Origin: Ruminococcus sp.
GTDB taxonomy: Bacteria; Bacillota; Clostridia; Oscillospirales; Ruminococcaceae
Reading direction: 5' to 3'
NCBI GenBank assembly: GCA_017450925.1
Contig: JAFSSS010000002.1
Location: forward strand, 1-47,806
DNA length: 47,806 nucleotides
Shown: in pieces, positions 17,709 to 26,188 of the stretch
Numbering within the stretch: position 1 is the first letter of the stretch
Layout: every line of letters starts with the position of its first letter
Notes under the pieces: generated by a model
Seen by the model: only the letters and a program-made list of their open reading frames with translations
Told to the model about the DNA's origin: nothing
The model's database searches: none
Program-made: the position numbers and the translations under genes

Positions 17709-17769
17709 CCGGAGCGCTAACGGGAACGGTGCAAGGCGGAGCTTGTGCGGTCGGTTGCGATGTTGTGCG

Positions 17770-18068
17770 ATACGGCTTTGCGTTCTACGGACGGAAATAC
17801 GCGCGGTCGCTTCGCTCCCTTGCTGTTTCCTGTGAGTGTGGGAGGTCAACTTTTCCGGCGCTGCATTTGGTTTGTCCCCGTAACTTGGGATGTGTGTACC
17901 TGCTTTTGTGCCCTACTGTTTTCTTTGTGCAGCGCCGGTCGTCGCTAACGCGCCGAGTGGGGCTCTGCCCCAAACCCCGCTGGGGCTCTGCCCCCGTCCC
18001 CGCAAGGGCTCTGCCCTTGACCCGCCAAGGGCTACCGCGCCCTTGGATGGGCGGAACGCGCTTTGCGG
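17770..18068. repeat. Mosaic hairpin repeat, copy D (inverted, next to C)
   Basis: This is in the opposite orientation to copy C and about 60 bases from it, making a large inverted pair. The core is bounded by CCGGCGCTGCA (17855-17865) and TGCAGCGCCGG (17938-17948). GGGGC-TCT-GCCCC hairpins (twice), CAAGGGC-TCT-GCCCTTG, and CCAAGGGC/GCCCTTGG around the same six-base loop sequence as copy C follow. Confidence 0.87.
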
Positions 18069-18094
18069 TTTGGGTTACAGCTCCTTCTGTATGC

Positions 18095-18132
18095 AAAAAC
18101 CTCCTGCACCGCTTTTTATGCAGTACAGGAGG
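18095..18132 (-). terminator. Terminator of glnN
   Basis: On the minus strand CCTCCTGTACTGC pairs with GCGGTGCAGGAGG over 13 bp (with G-T pairs) around ATAAAAA and is followed by TTTTTG. It lies just after the glnN stop at 18151. Confidence 0.9.
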
Positions 18133-18150
18133 CATTTCTGGTTTTTTTGC

Positions 18151-20229
18151 TTACATCACATAGAAAAGCAATGCGCCGTAGGTGGGATAAGGCCAATATT
18201 TTTCGCCTACAAGTGACTCTATGCCGTCAGCAGAGGTGCGAAGATCGGTCATAGCGGCAAACACCCTGTCGTGGAAGCAGTTGGCCTGCGCCTCGATGTC
18301 CGTGATCTCTCTGCACTTCTCCAGCTCCTTCTCAAGCACACCAAGCTTGCGGTAGGTGTCGGAGGCATAGGCGGAAATGCGCTGTACCATGTCACGCTCG
18401 AAGCTGTTGTCAGCACCAAAGGTCTCGGCAAGCTGGGCAGTCTGCGACAGATCCTTTATGTAGGACGCCGCGGCGGGAAGAATGTCCTTCTTGACCATAT
18501 CTATCATCGTGAGAGCCTCGATCTTCAAGGTCTTGCAATACTCGTCAAGAATGATCTCGACACGGCTTTTCAGCTCGGCGGCGGAATAGACACCGTATTT
18601 TGAGAACATCTCAACATTCTTGGGAGCGGTGAAGCAGGGGACGGACTCGGGGGTCGATCTAAGATTGAGCAGACCGCGCCTTGCGGCCTCGGCCTCCCAG
18701 TCGGCAGAATAGCCGTTGCCGTTGAACACGATGCGGGAGTTTTCCTTATACTCGCGCTTGATAAGCTCGTCCAGCGCCTCGCGGAAGTTTCCGGCAGAGC
18801 CAAGCTCGTCGGCGAACTTATCGAGGGTGGCGGCTACGATAGTGTTTATGACTGTGATAGGGCCGCCGCAGGAGAGCCTTGAACCGGGCATTCTGAACTC
18901 GAACTTATTGCCCGTAAAGGCAAAGGGCGAGGTACGGTTGCGGTCGGTAGTATCCTTGGGGAAATGGGGGAGGACGTCCACGCCTATCTCCATTTCAACG
19001 CGCTTGCCCTCGTACTTATCGCCGTGAGCGAGAGCATCGAGGATGCCTGTAAGCTCGTCGCCGAGGAAGATAGAGATTATAGCGGGGGGAGCCTCGTTAG
19101 CGCCGAGGCGGTGGTCATTTCCGGCGGTGGCAACAGAGGCTCTCAAGATATCCTGATAATCGTTGACGGCCTTGATTATAGCCACGAGGAACAGCAGGAA
19201 CTGGGCATTCTCGGCGGGAGTTTTTCCGGGGTCTAAAAGGTTCACACCGGTATTGGTGGAAAGCGACCAGTTATTATGCTTGCCGGAGCCGTTTATTCCG
19301 GCGAAGGGCTTTTCATGGAGGAGGCACTTGAAGCCGTGCTTGCGAGCGGTGCGCTTCATGATCTCCATAGTGAGCTGGTTATGGTCGGTGGCGACGTTGG
19401 CGGTATCGTAGATCGGAGCCAGCTCGTGCTGACAGGGGGCGACCTCGTTATGCTTGGTCTTGGCTAAGATGCCAAGTCTCCAGAGCTGTTCATCAACGTC
19501 CCGCATATAGGCGGCGACGCGAGTCTTTATGGTGCCGAAGTAATGATCCTCAAGCTCCTGCCCCTTGGGAGCGGGGGCGCCGAAGAGGGTACGGCCGGTG
19601 AAGATAAGGTCTTTACGGTGGGAGTACATTTCTCTGTCAACGAGGAAATACTCCTGCTCGGCGCCGCAGTTGGCGATAACGCGGGTGGCGCTGGAGCCGA
19701 ACATTTTCAGGATGCGCAGAGAGGCGCGGTTTATGGCCTCCATAGACTTGAGCAGGGGGGTCTTTTTATCGAGAGCCTCGCCGTTATAGGAGCAGAAGGC
19801 TGTGGGGATACAGAGGGTCTTCTCCTTTATGAAGGCATAGGAGGTAGCATCCCACGCGGTATAGCCTCGCGCCTCGAAGGTCGCGCGGAGGCCGCCGGAG
19901 GGGAAGGAGGAGGCATCGGCCTCGCCCTTGATAAGCTCCTTGCCCGAGAAATCCATGATAACGCTGCCGTTTTCGGCGGGGGTGATAAAGCTGTCCAGCT
20001 TTTCGGCGGTCAGGCCGGTCATAGGCTGGAACCAATGGGTATAATGGGTCGCGCCCTTTTCGACTGCCCAGTCCTTCATAGCATTGGCGACAACATTTGC
20101 CAGATGTATATCCAGCGGGAGCCCCTCGGCTATAGTCTTTTTGAGCGCCTTATAGGTATCCTTGGGGAGTTTCTCCCGCATTGCCCTATCGTCGAACACA
20201 TCGCTTCCGAAAATCTCGGGTACGTTCAT
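18151..20229 (-). CDS. glnN: Glutamine synthetase type III
   Basis: This is a 692-residue type III glutamine synthetase, the large dodecameric form of anaerobes that makes glutamine from glutamate, ammonia and ATP. Seen in order are the family start (VPEIFGSDVF), THYTHWFQPMTG, the AEQEYFLVD metal site (about residue 220), the CQHELAPI segment, the ATP loop GINGSGKHNNWS (about residue 310), and the C-terminal FNGNGYSADW. The start has GAGGAGG. It lies 32 bases downstream of the DUF308 gene, so it may be co-transcribed with it. No GlnR-type site or riboswitch is evident. Confidence 0.96.
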   Translation of the reverse strand: MNVPEIFGSDVFDDRAMREKLPKDTYKALKKTIAEGLPLDIHLANVVANAMKDWAVEKGATHYTHWFQPMTGLTAEKLDSFITPAENGSVIMDFSGKELIKGEADASSFPSGGLRATFEARGYTAWDATSYAFIKEKTLCIPTAFCSYNGEALDKKTPLLKSMEAINRASLRILKMFGSSATRVIANCGAEQEYFLVDREMYSHRKDLIFTGRTLFGAPAPKGQELEDHYFGTIKTRVAAYMRDVDEQLWRLGILAKTKHNEVAPCQHELAPIYDTANVATDHNQLTMEIMKRTARKHGFKCLLHEKPFAGINGSGKHNNWSLSTNTGVNLLDPGKTPAENAQFLLFLVAIIKAVNDYQDILRASVATAGNDHRLGANEAPPAIISIFLGDELTGILDALAHGDKYEGKRVEMEIGVDVLPHFPKDTTDRNRTSPFAFTGNKFEFRMPGSRLSCGGPITVINTIVAATLDKFADELGSAGNFREALDELIKREYKENSRIVFNGNGYSADWEAEAARRGLLNLRSTPESVPCFTAPKNVEMFSKYGVYSAAELKSRVEIILDEYCKTLKIEALTMIDMVKKDILPAAASYIKDLSQTAQLAETFGADNSFERDMVQRISAYASDTYRKLGVLEKELEKCREITDIEAQANCFHDRVFAAMTDLRTSADGIESLVGEKYWPYPTYGALLFYVM

Positions 20230-20261
20230 AAATTTCCTCCTCTGTTGATATTTTATAACAA

Positions 20262-20864
20262 TTACTGCACGTCTATATATTTTTTATCATTACCGGAGCT
20301 GCTCTTATCTGACGATGCAGTGAGACCCAGCAGCTTTTCGACCTTTCTCTTGCCAGAGAAGGCGCCGATGATATTTGACACGCCGGAAATGACAAGCATA
20401 ACGCCCAGCACCACATACTGTGTAAATGGCGCGAAGAGCATTACAAGGCCGATGATTATGGTAATGGAAGCCATAACGCAGGTAGGCTGCCAGCCGACGC
20501 CGTTATTATGCTTTCTGATACGCATTGCGTCATACAGTGAGAGCGAGCCGCTGGCGAGCATATAGATGCCGAACGCAAAGGAGATGACTCTGAAAACGAA
20601 ATCGGGTCTTAAAATCAGAAAGAGGCCTATCGCGCCGAAGATGATACCGCGGATTATTCCCACGGGGCCGACACCCTCGGGGTCGCTCTGCGTCATAAGG
20701 AAACGGCTGATGTCCAGCACGCCCAACAGAATGGTAACTCCTCCGATGATATAGCTTATCACATTATTAATTCCCTCCGGCCAGATTATAAAAAACAGGC
20801 CGAGAAGGATGCACAATGCGGAAAGCAGAAGATAATTGCCGAACAGCTTTTTCACATTACTCAT
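20262..20864 (-). CDS. DUF308/HdeD-family membrane protein
   Basis: This is a 200-residue protein with six predicted membrane helices in three hairpins, as in the HdeD/DUF308 family. Hydrophobic segments are at about 9-25, 32-50, 70-85, 92-108, 124-140 and 147-165. A hydrophilic Ser/Lys tail follows. HdeD of E. coli is linked to acid resistance, but other members have no defined role. The start has AAAGGAGG. It is immediately upstream of glnN on the same strand. Confidence 0.8.
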   Translation of the reverse strand: MSNVKKLFGNYLLLSALCILLGLFFIIWPEGINNVISYIIGGVTILLGVLDISRFLMTQSDPEGVGPVGIIRGIIFGAIGLFLILRPDFVFRVISFAFGIYMLASGSLSLYDAMRIRKHNNGVGWQPTCVMASITIIIGLVMLFAPFTQYVVLGVMLVISGVSNIIGAFSGKRKVEKLLGLTASSDKSSSGNDKKYIDVQ

Positions 20865-21004
20865 ATTTCGTTTCCTCCTTTTTTATAGTAAACGACGTTA
20901 GAAACTGTACTTTGCGAACTTCGCAAGGAAGCTATTTCAATGTCGTTTATTATTGTTCGCGCTTTGCGCCGAAGGGCGCTTGGGGGTTTGCTTTACTGCT
21001 TTTT

Positions 21005-21631
21005 TCAGTGCTTTGACTTCTTTATCTTTATTGCCTTTATTACCTTTAATCGGGAGAACTCCTCCCTCTCTTTTTCTTCAAGAGAATCTGCTATATACTT
21101 CACTGTCGCCTTGCTCCGGGGTATGATGATGTTCTGCAATGCATTCGCTCGCCGCTGCGTTTTTCTTATCGCTACCGACAAGCGGTATATACTGTTCTCA
21201 ACCTCCGCCAGCGTGACCGTTGTCCTCTTGACTTTATCAAAGGCGATATACGCCTCGTCAAGCTGCGCTGTGGTGTTCAGAAAGCCGTAGTTGATATCCA
21301 GCTCCTGCGGCTCAAAGGTTATCCTCGGAAGCTCGACTCCCATTACGCTCTTGCTTGTCAGTCCGATGCCGTTCTCTATCGGCACGCACTCGGCGTAGGG
21401 TGTGATGACCCCCAGCGAGATGTTCGCAAGCTGCAGCGCAGAATAGGCCTGCTTATAGGTGTCCTCTATGGTGGAACGAAGCTCGGCGGCCTTATCCACC
21501 AGTGTCATCAGCTCACGGATAAGGATGTTGCGCTTTCTGTCCAGCAGATCATAGCCGAGCAGTGCCAGTGCGAGCGAACGCTTCATAGCGATCAGATTGC
21601 CCTTGGTGGGGAATACCTGCTGCTCTGCCAT
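21005..21631 (-). CDS. ntpD: V-type ATPase subunit D
   Basis: This 208-residue central-stalk subunit is a long antiparallel coiled coil that turns inside the A3B3 head. The family start PTKGNLIAMKRSLALALLGYDLLDRK is recognisable, as is the C-terminal helix ending in NALQNIIIPR. It is the last gene of the operon, 19 bases after the B subunit. The 140 bases after its stop contain a small TTGCGA/TCGCAA hairpin but no clear terminator. Confidence 0.95.
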   Translation of the reverse strand: MAEQQVFPTKGNLIAMKRSLALALLGYDLLDRKRNILIRELMTLVDKAAELRSTIEDTYKQAYSALQLANISLGVITPYAECVPIENGIGLTSKSVMGVELPRITFEPQELDINYGFLNTTAQLDEAYIAFDKVKRTTVTLAEVENSIYRLSVAIRKTQRRANALQNIIIPRSKATVKYIADSLEEKEREEFSRLKVIKAIKIKKSKH

Positions 21632-21650
21632 AGATCACATCTCCGTTTCG

Positions 21651-23051
21651 TTATAGATTAAAAATGGTCTTTGCCCTTTCGGGGTCATAGAATTTTTCGA
21701 TATGCTCCTCGTCAACACGGTCGAGTTCATTTTTCGGCAGGGTGGATAAAAGCTCCCAGCCGAGGTCGAGGGTCTGCTGAATGGAGCGGTTGACCTCGAA
21801 GCCCTGATCTATGAAATGCTCCTCGAAGAGCCTGCCGAAGCGAAGGTAGCTCTTATCGGCAGCGGAAAGCTCCTCCTCGCCGATCACAGAGGCGAGCGAG
21901 CGGGCATCCGACACCTTGGCATAGGCGGCGAAGAGCTGGTTTGCGCACATCTGGTGATCCTCGCGGGTATAGCCCTCGCCGATGCCGTCCTTCATCAGTC
22001 GGGAGAGGCTGGGAAGCACGGACACGGCGGGATATACGCCGGTCTGGTCGAGGCCTCTGTCCAGAACGATCTGACCCTCGGTGATATAGCCGGTAAGGTC
22101 GGGGACGGGGTGAGTTATATCGTCGTTGGGCATAGTAAGTATCGGTATTTGGGTGACCGAGCCCTTTGAGCCCTTGACAACGCCTGCTCTTTCATAGAGT
22201 GAGGCGAGGTCGGAATAGAGGTAGCCGGGGTAGCCCTTTCTTGCGGGGATCTCTCCCTTGGATGACGAGAACTCACGGAGCGCCTCGGCATAGGCGGTCA
22301 TATCCGTCAAGATGACGAGGATATGCATATCATGCTCGAAGGCGAGGTACTCGGCGCAGGTCAGTGCGCACCGCGGTGTAAGGATACGCTCGATAATGGG
22401 GTCGTTGGACATATTGAGGAACATAACGACTCTTTGGAGGGAGCCTGTTTCCTCAAAAGAACGGCGGAAGTAATCGGCAACGTCGTTCTTAACACCCATA
22501 GCTCCGAACACGACGGCGAAATCTCTTCCGCTCTCCTCGGCTATCCTTGCCTGCCGAACTATCTGGACGGCCAGCTTATTATGGGAGAGGCCGGAGCCGG
22601 AGAAGATAGGGAGCTTTTGTCCGCGGATAAGGGTCATAAGGGCATCAATGGAGGAGATGCCGGTATTTATATAGTTTCTCGGATATTCTCTTGAAACGGG
22701 GTTAAGGGGTTTGCCGTTGATATCGGCGAACCTTTCGGGATAGACATCGCCGAGGCCGTCGATAGGCTTTCCGGCGCCGGAGAAGATACGTCCCAGCATT
22801 TCGGTGGAGAGGGGGAGCATCATAGGCTTGCCCTCGAACTTAGTGGTGGTATTTCCCAGCGAAAGTCCCTTAGTGCCCTCAAAGACTTGAAGCACGGCTC
22901 TGTCCTCGGAGACCTCTACCACACGGCCGAGGCGTTTTGTGCCGTCGGCGAGGCGAAGCTCGGCCATTTCGTCATAGCCTATGCCGCTCACGCCCTCGAG
23001 CGCCACGAGGGGGCCGTTTATCTCGTCGAGGCCGATATATTTAAGCTCCAA
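21651..23051 (-). CDS. ntpB: V-type ATPase subunit B
   Basis: This is the 466-residue non-catalytic nucleotide-binding subunit of the V1 head. In place of a Walker A motif it has the family-typical [15 protein letters not shown] (about residue 150), and FVVLTDM-type and [13 protein letters not shown] segments follow. I chose TTG 23051 because TGGAGG lies six bases upstream; GTG 23060 in the same frame overlaps that site. Either start overlaps the end of subunit A, suggesting coupled translation. Confidence 0.93.
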   Translation of the reverse strand: MELKYIGLDEINGPLVALEGVSGIGYDEMAELRLADGTKRLGRVVEVSEDRAVLQVFEGTKGLSLGNTTTKFEGKPMMLPLSTEMLGRIFSGAGKPIDGLGDVYPERFADINGKPLNPVSREYPRNYINTGISSIDALMTLIRGQKLPIFSGSGLSHNKLAVQIVRQARIAEESGRDFAVVFGAMGVKNDVADYFRRSFEETGSLQRVVMFLNMSNDPIIERILTPRCALTCAEYLAFEHDMHILVILTDMTAYAEALREFSSSKGEIPARKGYPGYLYSDLASLYERAGVVKGSKGSVTQIPILTMPNDDITHPVPDLTGYITEGQIVLDRGLDQTGVYPAVSVLPSLSRLMKDGIGEGYTREDHQMCANQLFAAYAKVSDARSLASVIGEEELSAADKSYLRFGRLFEEHFIDQGFEVNRSIQQTLDLGWELLSTLPKNELDRVDEEHIEKFYDPERAKTIFNL

Positions 23052-24810
23052 CCGTGACACCTCCAGTCAGCTCTGCAAAATCCTTCTGCATCCGGTCGAT
23101 ATACTCGTCGAACAGCTCCGGCTTATCATTGGGGATATCGTACTTGACCTTTATGATACGCTCGACCCAGCCGGTCCCGGTGATACTGCTGACGGTACAG
23201 CCCTTTTCGAGGGCTTCCCTGCCCTGCTCAAAGAAGCAGAGGATAAGCTTCATCATACGGTACTGCTTATCAAGGGGGACGTAGGTATCGTCCTTATGGT
23301 AGGCATTCTGCTGAAGGAAACCCACGCGGACGGCCTTAGCTGTTTCTATCAGCAGCTTCTGGTCATCGGGGAGGACATCTGCGCCCATAAGCTTGACTAT
23401 CTCCATAAGGGAGCTTTCCTTGGCGAGGATATTTGATATTTCCTGTCTTACCTCCATAAAATCGGGGGCGACGTTTTTCCTGTAATAATCTGCCAGATCG
23501 TCGGTATATTCGGAATAGCTGGCGGTCCAGTTGATAGCGGGGTAATGTCTTGCATAGGCAAGGCTTTTATCCAGCGCCCAAAAGCATCTTACGAAGCGCT
23601 TGGTATTCTGTGTGACCGGCTCGGAGAAATCGCTTCCCTGCGGGGAAACGGCGCCGATTATCGACACCGAGCCCTCGGCCCCCGAAAGCGTTTCCACATA
23701 TCCGGCGCGTTCATAGAACTCGGAGATACGGGAAGGCAGGTATGCGGGGAAGCCCTCCTCGGCGGGCATTTCCTCGAGGCGGCCGGAAAGCTCACGCAGA
23801 GCCTCGGCCCAGCGGGAGGTAGAGTCGGCCATGATAGCGATATGATAGCCCATATCGCGGTAATACTCCGCGAGGGTGATGCCGGTATATATCGAGGCCT
23901 CACGGGCGGAGACGGGCATATTCGAGGTATTTGCGATAAGGACTGTTCTGTCGGTAAGGGGGCGGCCGGTGCGGGGGTCAATAAGCTCAGAGAACTCCTC
24001 GAGCACCTGGGTCATCTCGTTGCCGCGCTCGCCGCAGCCGATATAGACGATGATATCGGCATCGCACCACTTAGCCAGCTGATGCTGGGTCATTGTCTTG
24101 CCGGTGCCGAAGCCGCCGGGGATAGCGGCGGTGCCGCCCTTGGCGATAGGGGCGATAGTATCTATGACACGCTGTCCTGTTATCAGCGGGCGGTCGATAG
24201 GCAGACGCCGGGCACTTGGGCGGGGCGTTCTTATCGGCCAGCGCTGGCAGAGGGTAAGCTCCTCCTCGGTGCCGCGGTCTGTTCTGATCTTAGCGACTGT
24301 GTCATTGATGCAATACTCGCCGTCGGGAGCAGTCCAGACCACCTCGCCGCCCTTTGAGAGGGGGCTTAGCATACACCTATGTGTAATGACGGGGGTCTCG
24401 GGGCAGGTGGCATAGACCTGTCCGGCGGAGAGACGGTCTCCCTTTTTGACAGTGAGGGTGACTTGATACTTTTTTTCGGTATCAAGCGAAGAGACGGCGG
24501 CGCCGTCGCCGATGAAAGCGCCGGTAAGCTCTGCGAGGCTTCTAAGGGGCCTTTCGATGCCGTCGAAGATATTGGTTATGATACCGGGGCCGAGGAGCGC
24601 GGACATAGCGGCTCCTGTACCGACCACCGGCTCGCCGGGCATCAGCCCGGTAGTGCCTTCATAGACCTGTATTGTAGTGAACTCGGAATTAACTCCGATG
24701 ACCTCGGAGATAAGCCGCTTATTGCCCACATAGACCATTTCGAGCATAGAAAAGCTGCGGCTGTTTTTCACCTTGACCACGGGGCCGTTTATTGAATATA
24801 TCTTATCCAT
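23041..24810 (-). CDS. ntpA: V-type ATPase catalytic subunit A
   Basis: This is the 589-residue catalytic subunit that binds and hydrolyses ATP in the V1 head. It has the N-terminal barrel ([13 protein letters not shown]), the bulge domain insert typical of A subunits, the Walker A loop [10 protein letters not shown] (about residue 235), and the [14 protein letters not shown] motif. I chose ATG 24810 with GGGAG upstream; an in-frame ATG nine codons earlier overlaps subunit E. It sits between E and B. Confidence 0.96.
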   Translation of the reverse strand: MDKIYSINGPVVKVKNSRSFSMLEMVYVGNKRLISEVIGVNSEFTTIQVYEGTTGLMPGEPVVGTGAAMSALLGPGIITNIFDGIERPLRSLAELTGAFIGDGAAVSSLDTEKKYQVTLTVKKGDRLSAGQVYATCPETPVITHRCMLSPLSKGGEVVWTAPDGEYCINDTVAKIRTDRGTEEELTLCQRWPIRTPRPSARRLPIDRPLITGQRVIDTIAPIAKGGTAAIPGGFGTGKTMTQHQLAKWCDADIIVYIGCGERGNEMTQVLEEFSELIDPRTGRPLTDRTVLIANTSNMPVSAREASIYTGITLAEYYRDMGYHIAIMADSTSRWAEALRELSGRLEEMPAEEGFPAYLPSRISEFYERAGYVETLSGAEGSVSIIGAVSPQGSDFSEPVTQNTKRFVRCFWALDKSLAYARHYPAINWTASYSEYTDDLADYYRKNVAPDFMEVRQEISNILAKESSLMEIVKLMGADVLPDDQKLLIETAKAVRVGFLQQNAYHKDDTYVPLDKQYRMMKLILCFFEQGREALEKGCTVSSITGTGWVERIIKVKYDIPNDKPELFDEYIDRMQKDFAELTGGVTVGA

Positions 24811-24814
24811 AGCA

Positions 24815-25402
24815 TTACTCCCGATCATCGGACGCAAGTCCGCTGTTGCTGCTGAACTCTGACCGTTCCTTTTCGAGCATAGCGTCGAAGGTACAGTCGA
24901 TGACGGCGCTTATCCCCTCAAAGCCCACGGTAACTCCGCCCAGCAGGATAGAAGCGTCCTCGTCTGCGGGAAGGTCAAGAGCATCCGCATACTTCATATC
25001 CTCGGGGGCAAGGCGGATGAAGGCCTTTTTGCCGGGATATTTTTCCTGTGCGGAGGAGACGGCTTTTTTCAGCCAGTCTGCGTAGGCGCTGCTGCGGCGG
25101 AACTCTGCCAGCCTGGTCTTTACCTTTTCAAAAACGCCCTCGGCCAGCTCACTGCGCTTTCTAAGCACGGAGCGCTGTGCCTCGAGTCTGGCAGCAGAGA
25201 TCCTGCGGGTCATAGCCAGCTCGGAGGCAGTGCGTAGGCTTTCGCGCTCCTCTTCGGAATGACGTGATACAGTGATGCGGGTATGGTCCATCATACTGTC
25301 GCACTCCTGCTGCGCCTCGTCAAGCATACGGCTGACCTGTGCATCTATATCGGCGCTTACCGCCTCTTTGAACCGCTGCAGCTTCAGAGCTTCATCGGTC
25401 AT
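24815..25402 (-). CDS. ntpE: V-type ATPase subunit E
   Basis: This 195-residue peripheral-stalk subunit has a long charged N-terminal helix (about residues 1-110, rich in Glu, Arg and Lys) and a small globular C-terminal domain. It is identified mainly by this shape, its length and its operon position, since E subunits are poorly conserved. The start follows AAGGGTGG. The stop is four bases before the A subunit start. Confidence 0.85.
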   Translation of the reverse strand: MTDEALKLQRFKEAVSADIDAQVSRMLDEAQQECDSMMDHTRITVSRHSEEERESLRTASELAMTRRISAARLEAQRSVLRKRSELAEGVFEKVKTRLAEFRRSSAYADWLKKAVSSAQEKYPGKKAFIRLAPEDMKYADALDLPADEDASILLGGVTVGFEGISAVIDCTFDAMLEKERSEFSSNSGLASDDRE

Positions 25403-25422
25403 AGTTATCCACCCTTTCTAAG

Positions 25423-25731
25423 TCAGAGCTTTATTCCGACGGCGCTGCTCAGGTATTCCGAGATAGTCTCGGATATGCCCGAAGCGGCGTGGCGGTCGGG
25501 TATCTCCACAATAAGGGGCTGTTTTCTTGACAGCTTATAGTCATAGACTCTTTCGCGGCACTGTCTGACTGCGAAGTCGGTCATCAGTATGATGCCCACG
25601 TCCTCCATAGACATAGCCTTATCAAGGGCTGCGGCGGTCTCCTCGGGGCCGTGGACGACCACGCCCTCGATGCCGCTTAGCCTTAGTCCCATTTGTGTGT
25701 CGATATTATCGCTTATCAGATAGAACTTCAT
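25423..25731 (-). CDS. ntpG: V-type ATPase subunit F
   Basis: This 102-residue central-stalk subunit (NtpG in Enterococcus naming) has a small Rossmann-like fold: FYLISDNIDTQMGLRLSGI, then VGIILMTDFAV and a PLIVEIPD strand. The upstream ribosome site is weak, so translation may be coupled to the proteolipid gene, which ends four bases before it. Confidence 0.9.
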   Translation of the reverse strand: MKFYLISDNIDTQMGLRLSGIEGVVVHGPEETAAALDKAMSMEDVGIILMTDFAVRQCRERVYDYKLSRKQPLIVEIPDRHAASGISETISEYLSSAVGIKL

Positions 25732-25735
25732 GATA

Positions 25736-26173
25736 TCAGCCGAGGTTATTAACGATAAGGATAGAGATCAGCAGGCCGTAGAGAGCGATACCCTCGCCCA
25801 GCACGACGAAGATCAGAGCCTTAACGAAGTTCTTGGGGTCCTCGGAGGTCGCGCCGATAGCGGCGGGAGCGCCGGCGGCAACTGCGATGCCGGAGCCTAT
25901 GCAGGAGAGGCCTACCGAAAGTGCGGCGGCCAGATAACCGAGGCCTGCGCCGGTGGTAACGGCGGCCTTAGCGCTGCCCTCCTCGGCGGCGAAGGCGACC
26001 ACCTTGCCGATCGACAGGATAAGGCCTGTGAGCATCGTGCCGCCGAAGATCGACAGATTGCCGATGAATGCGGGCTTGGCAGACTTACCGGCCTTTACTC
26101 TTTTGGCACAGATGATGAACGGGGCGCAAAGCAGCGCAACTGCGATAAGGGGCAAAACGAACAAGATAACCAT
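25736..26173 (-). CDS. ntpK: V-type ATPase proteolipid subunit K
   Basis: This 145-residue ring subunit has four membrane helices in two hairpins. I chose ATG 26173 because GGAGGA lies eight bases before it; the ATG at 26188 is five codons earlier with no site. The C-terminal hairpin carries the ion-binding glutamate in VVLGEGIALYG (about residue 127) and the glycine-rich IGSGIAVAAGA helix. The N-terminal hairpin has no carboxylate at the matching place, giving one ion site per four helices, as in Enterococcus NtpK. Compared with NtpK, the Na+-coordinating Gln in the third helix is replaced by Val, which may favour H+. Confidence 0.9.
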   Translation of the reverse strand: MVILFVLPLIAVALLCAPFIICAKRVKAGKSAKPAFIGNLSIFGGTMLTGLILSIGKVVAFAAEEGSAKAAVTTGAGLGYLAAALSVGLSCIGSGIAVAAGAPAAIGATSEDPKNFVKALIFVVLGEGIALYGLLISILIVNNLG

Positions 26174-26188
26174 AACATATTCCTCCAT

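Noticed and set aside
17729-18163. Open frame of 144 codons across repeat copy D
   Set aside because: Same reason as copy B; similar peptides arise from copies A and C on opposite strands in different frames.
19543-20565. Plus-strand open frame of 340 codons opposite glnN
   Set aside because: It is antisense to conserved GlnN and DUF308 sequence, with no ribosome site or recognisable domain.
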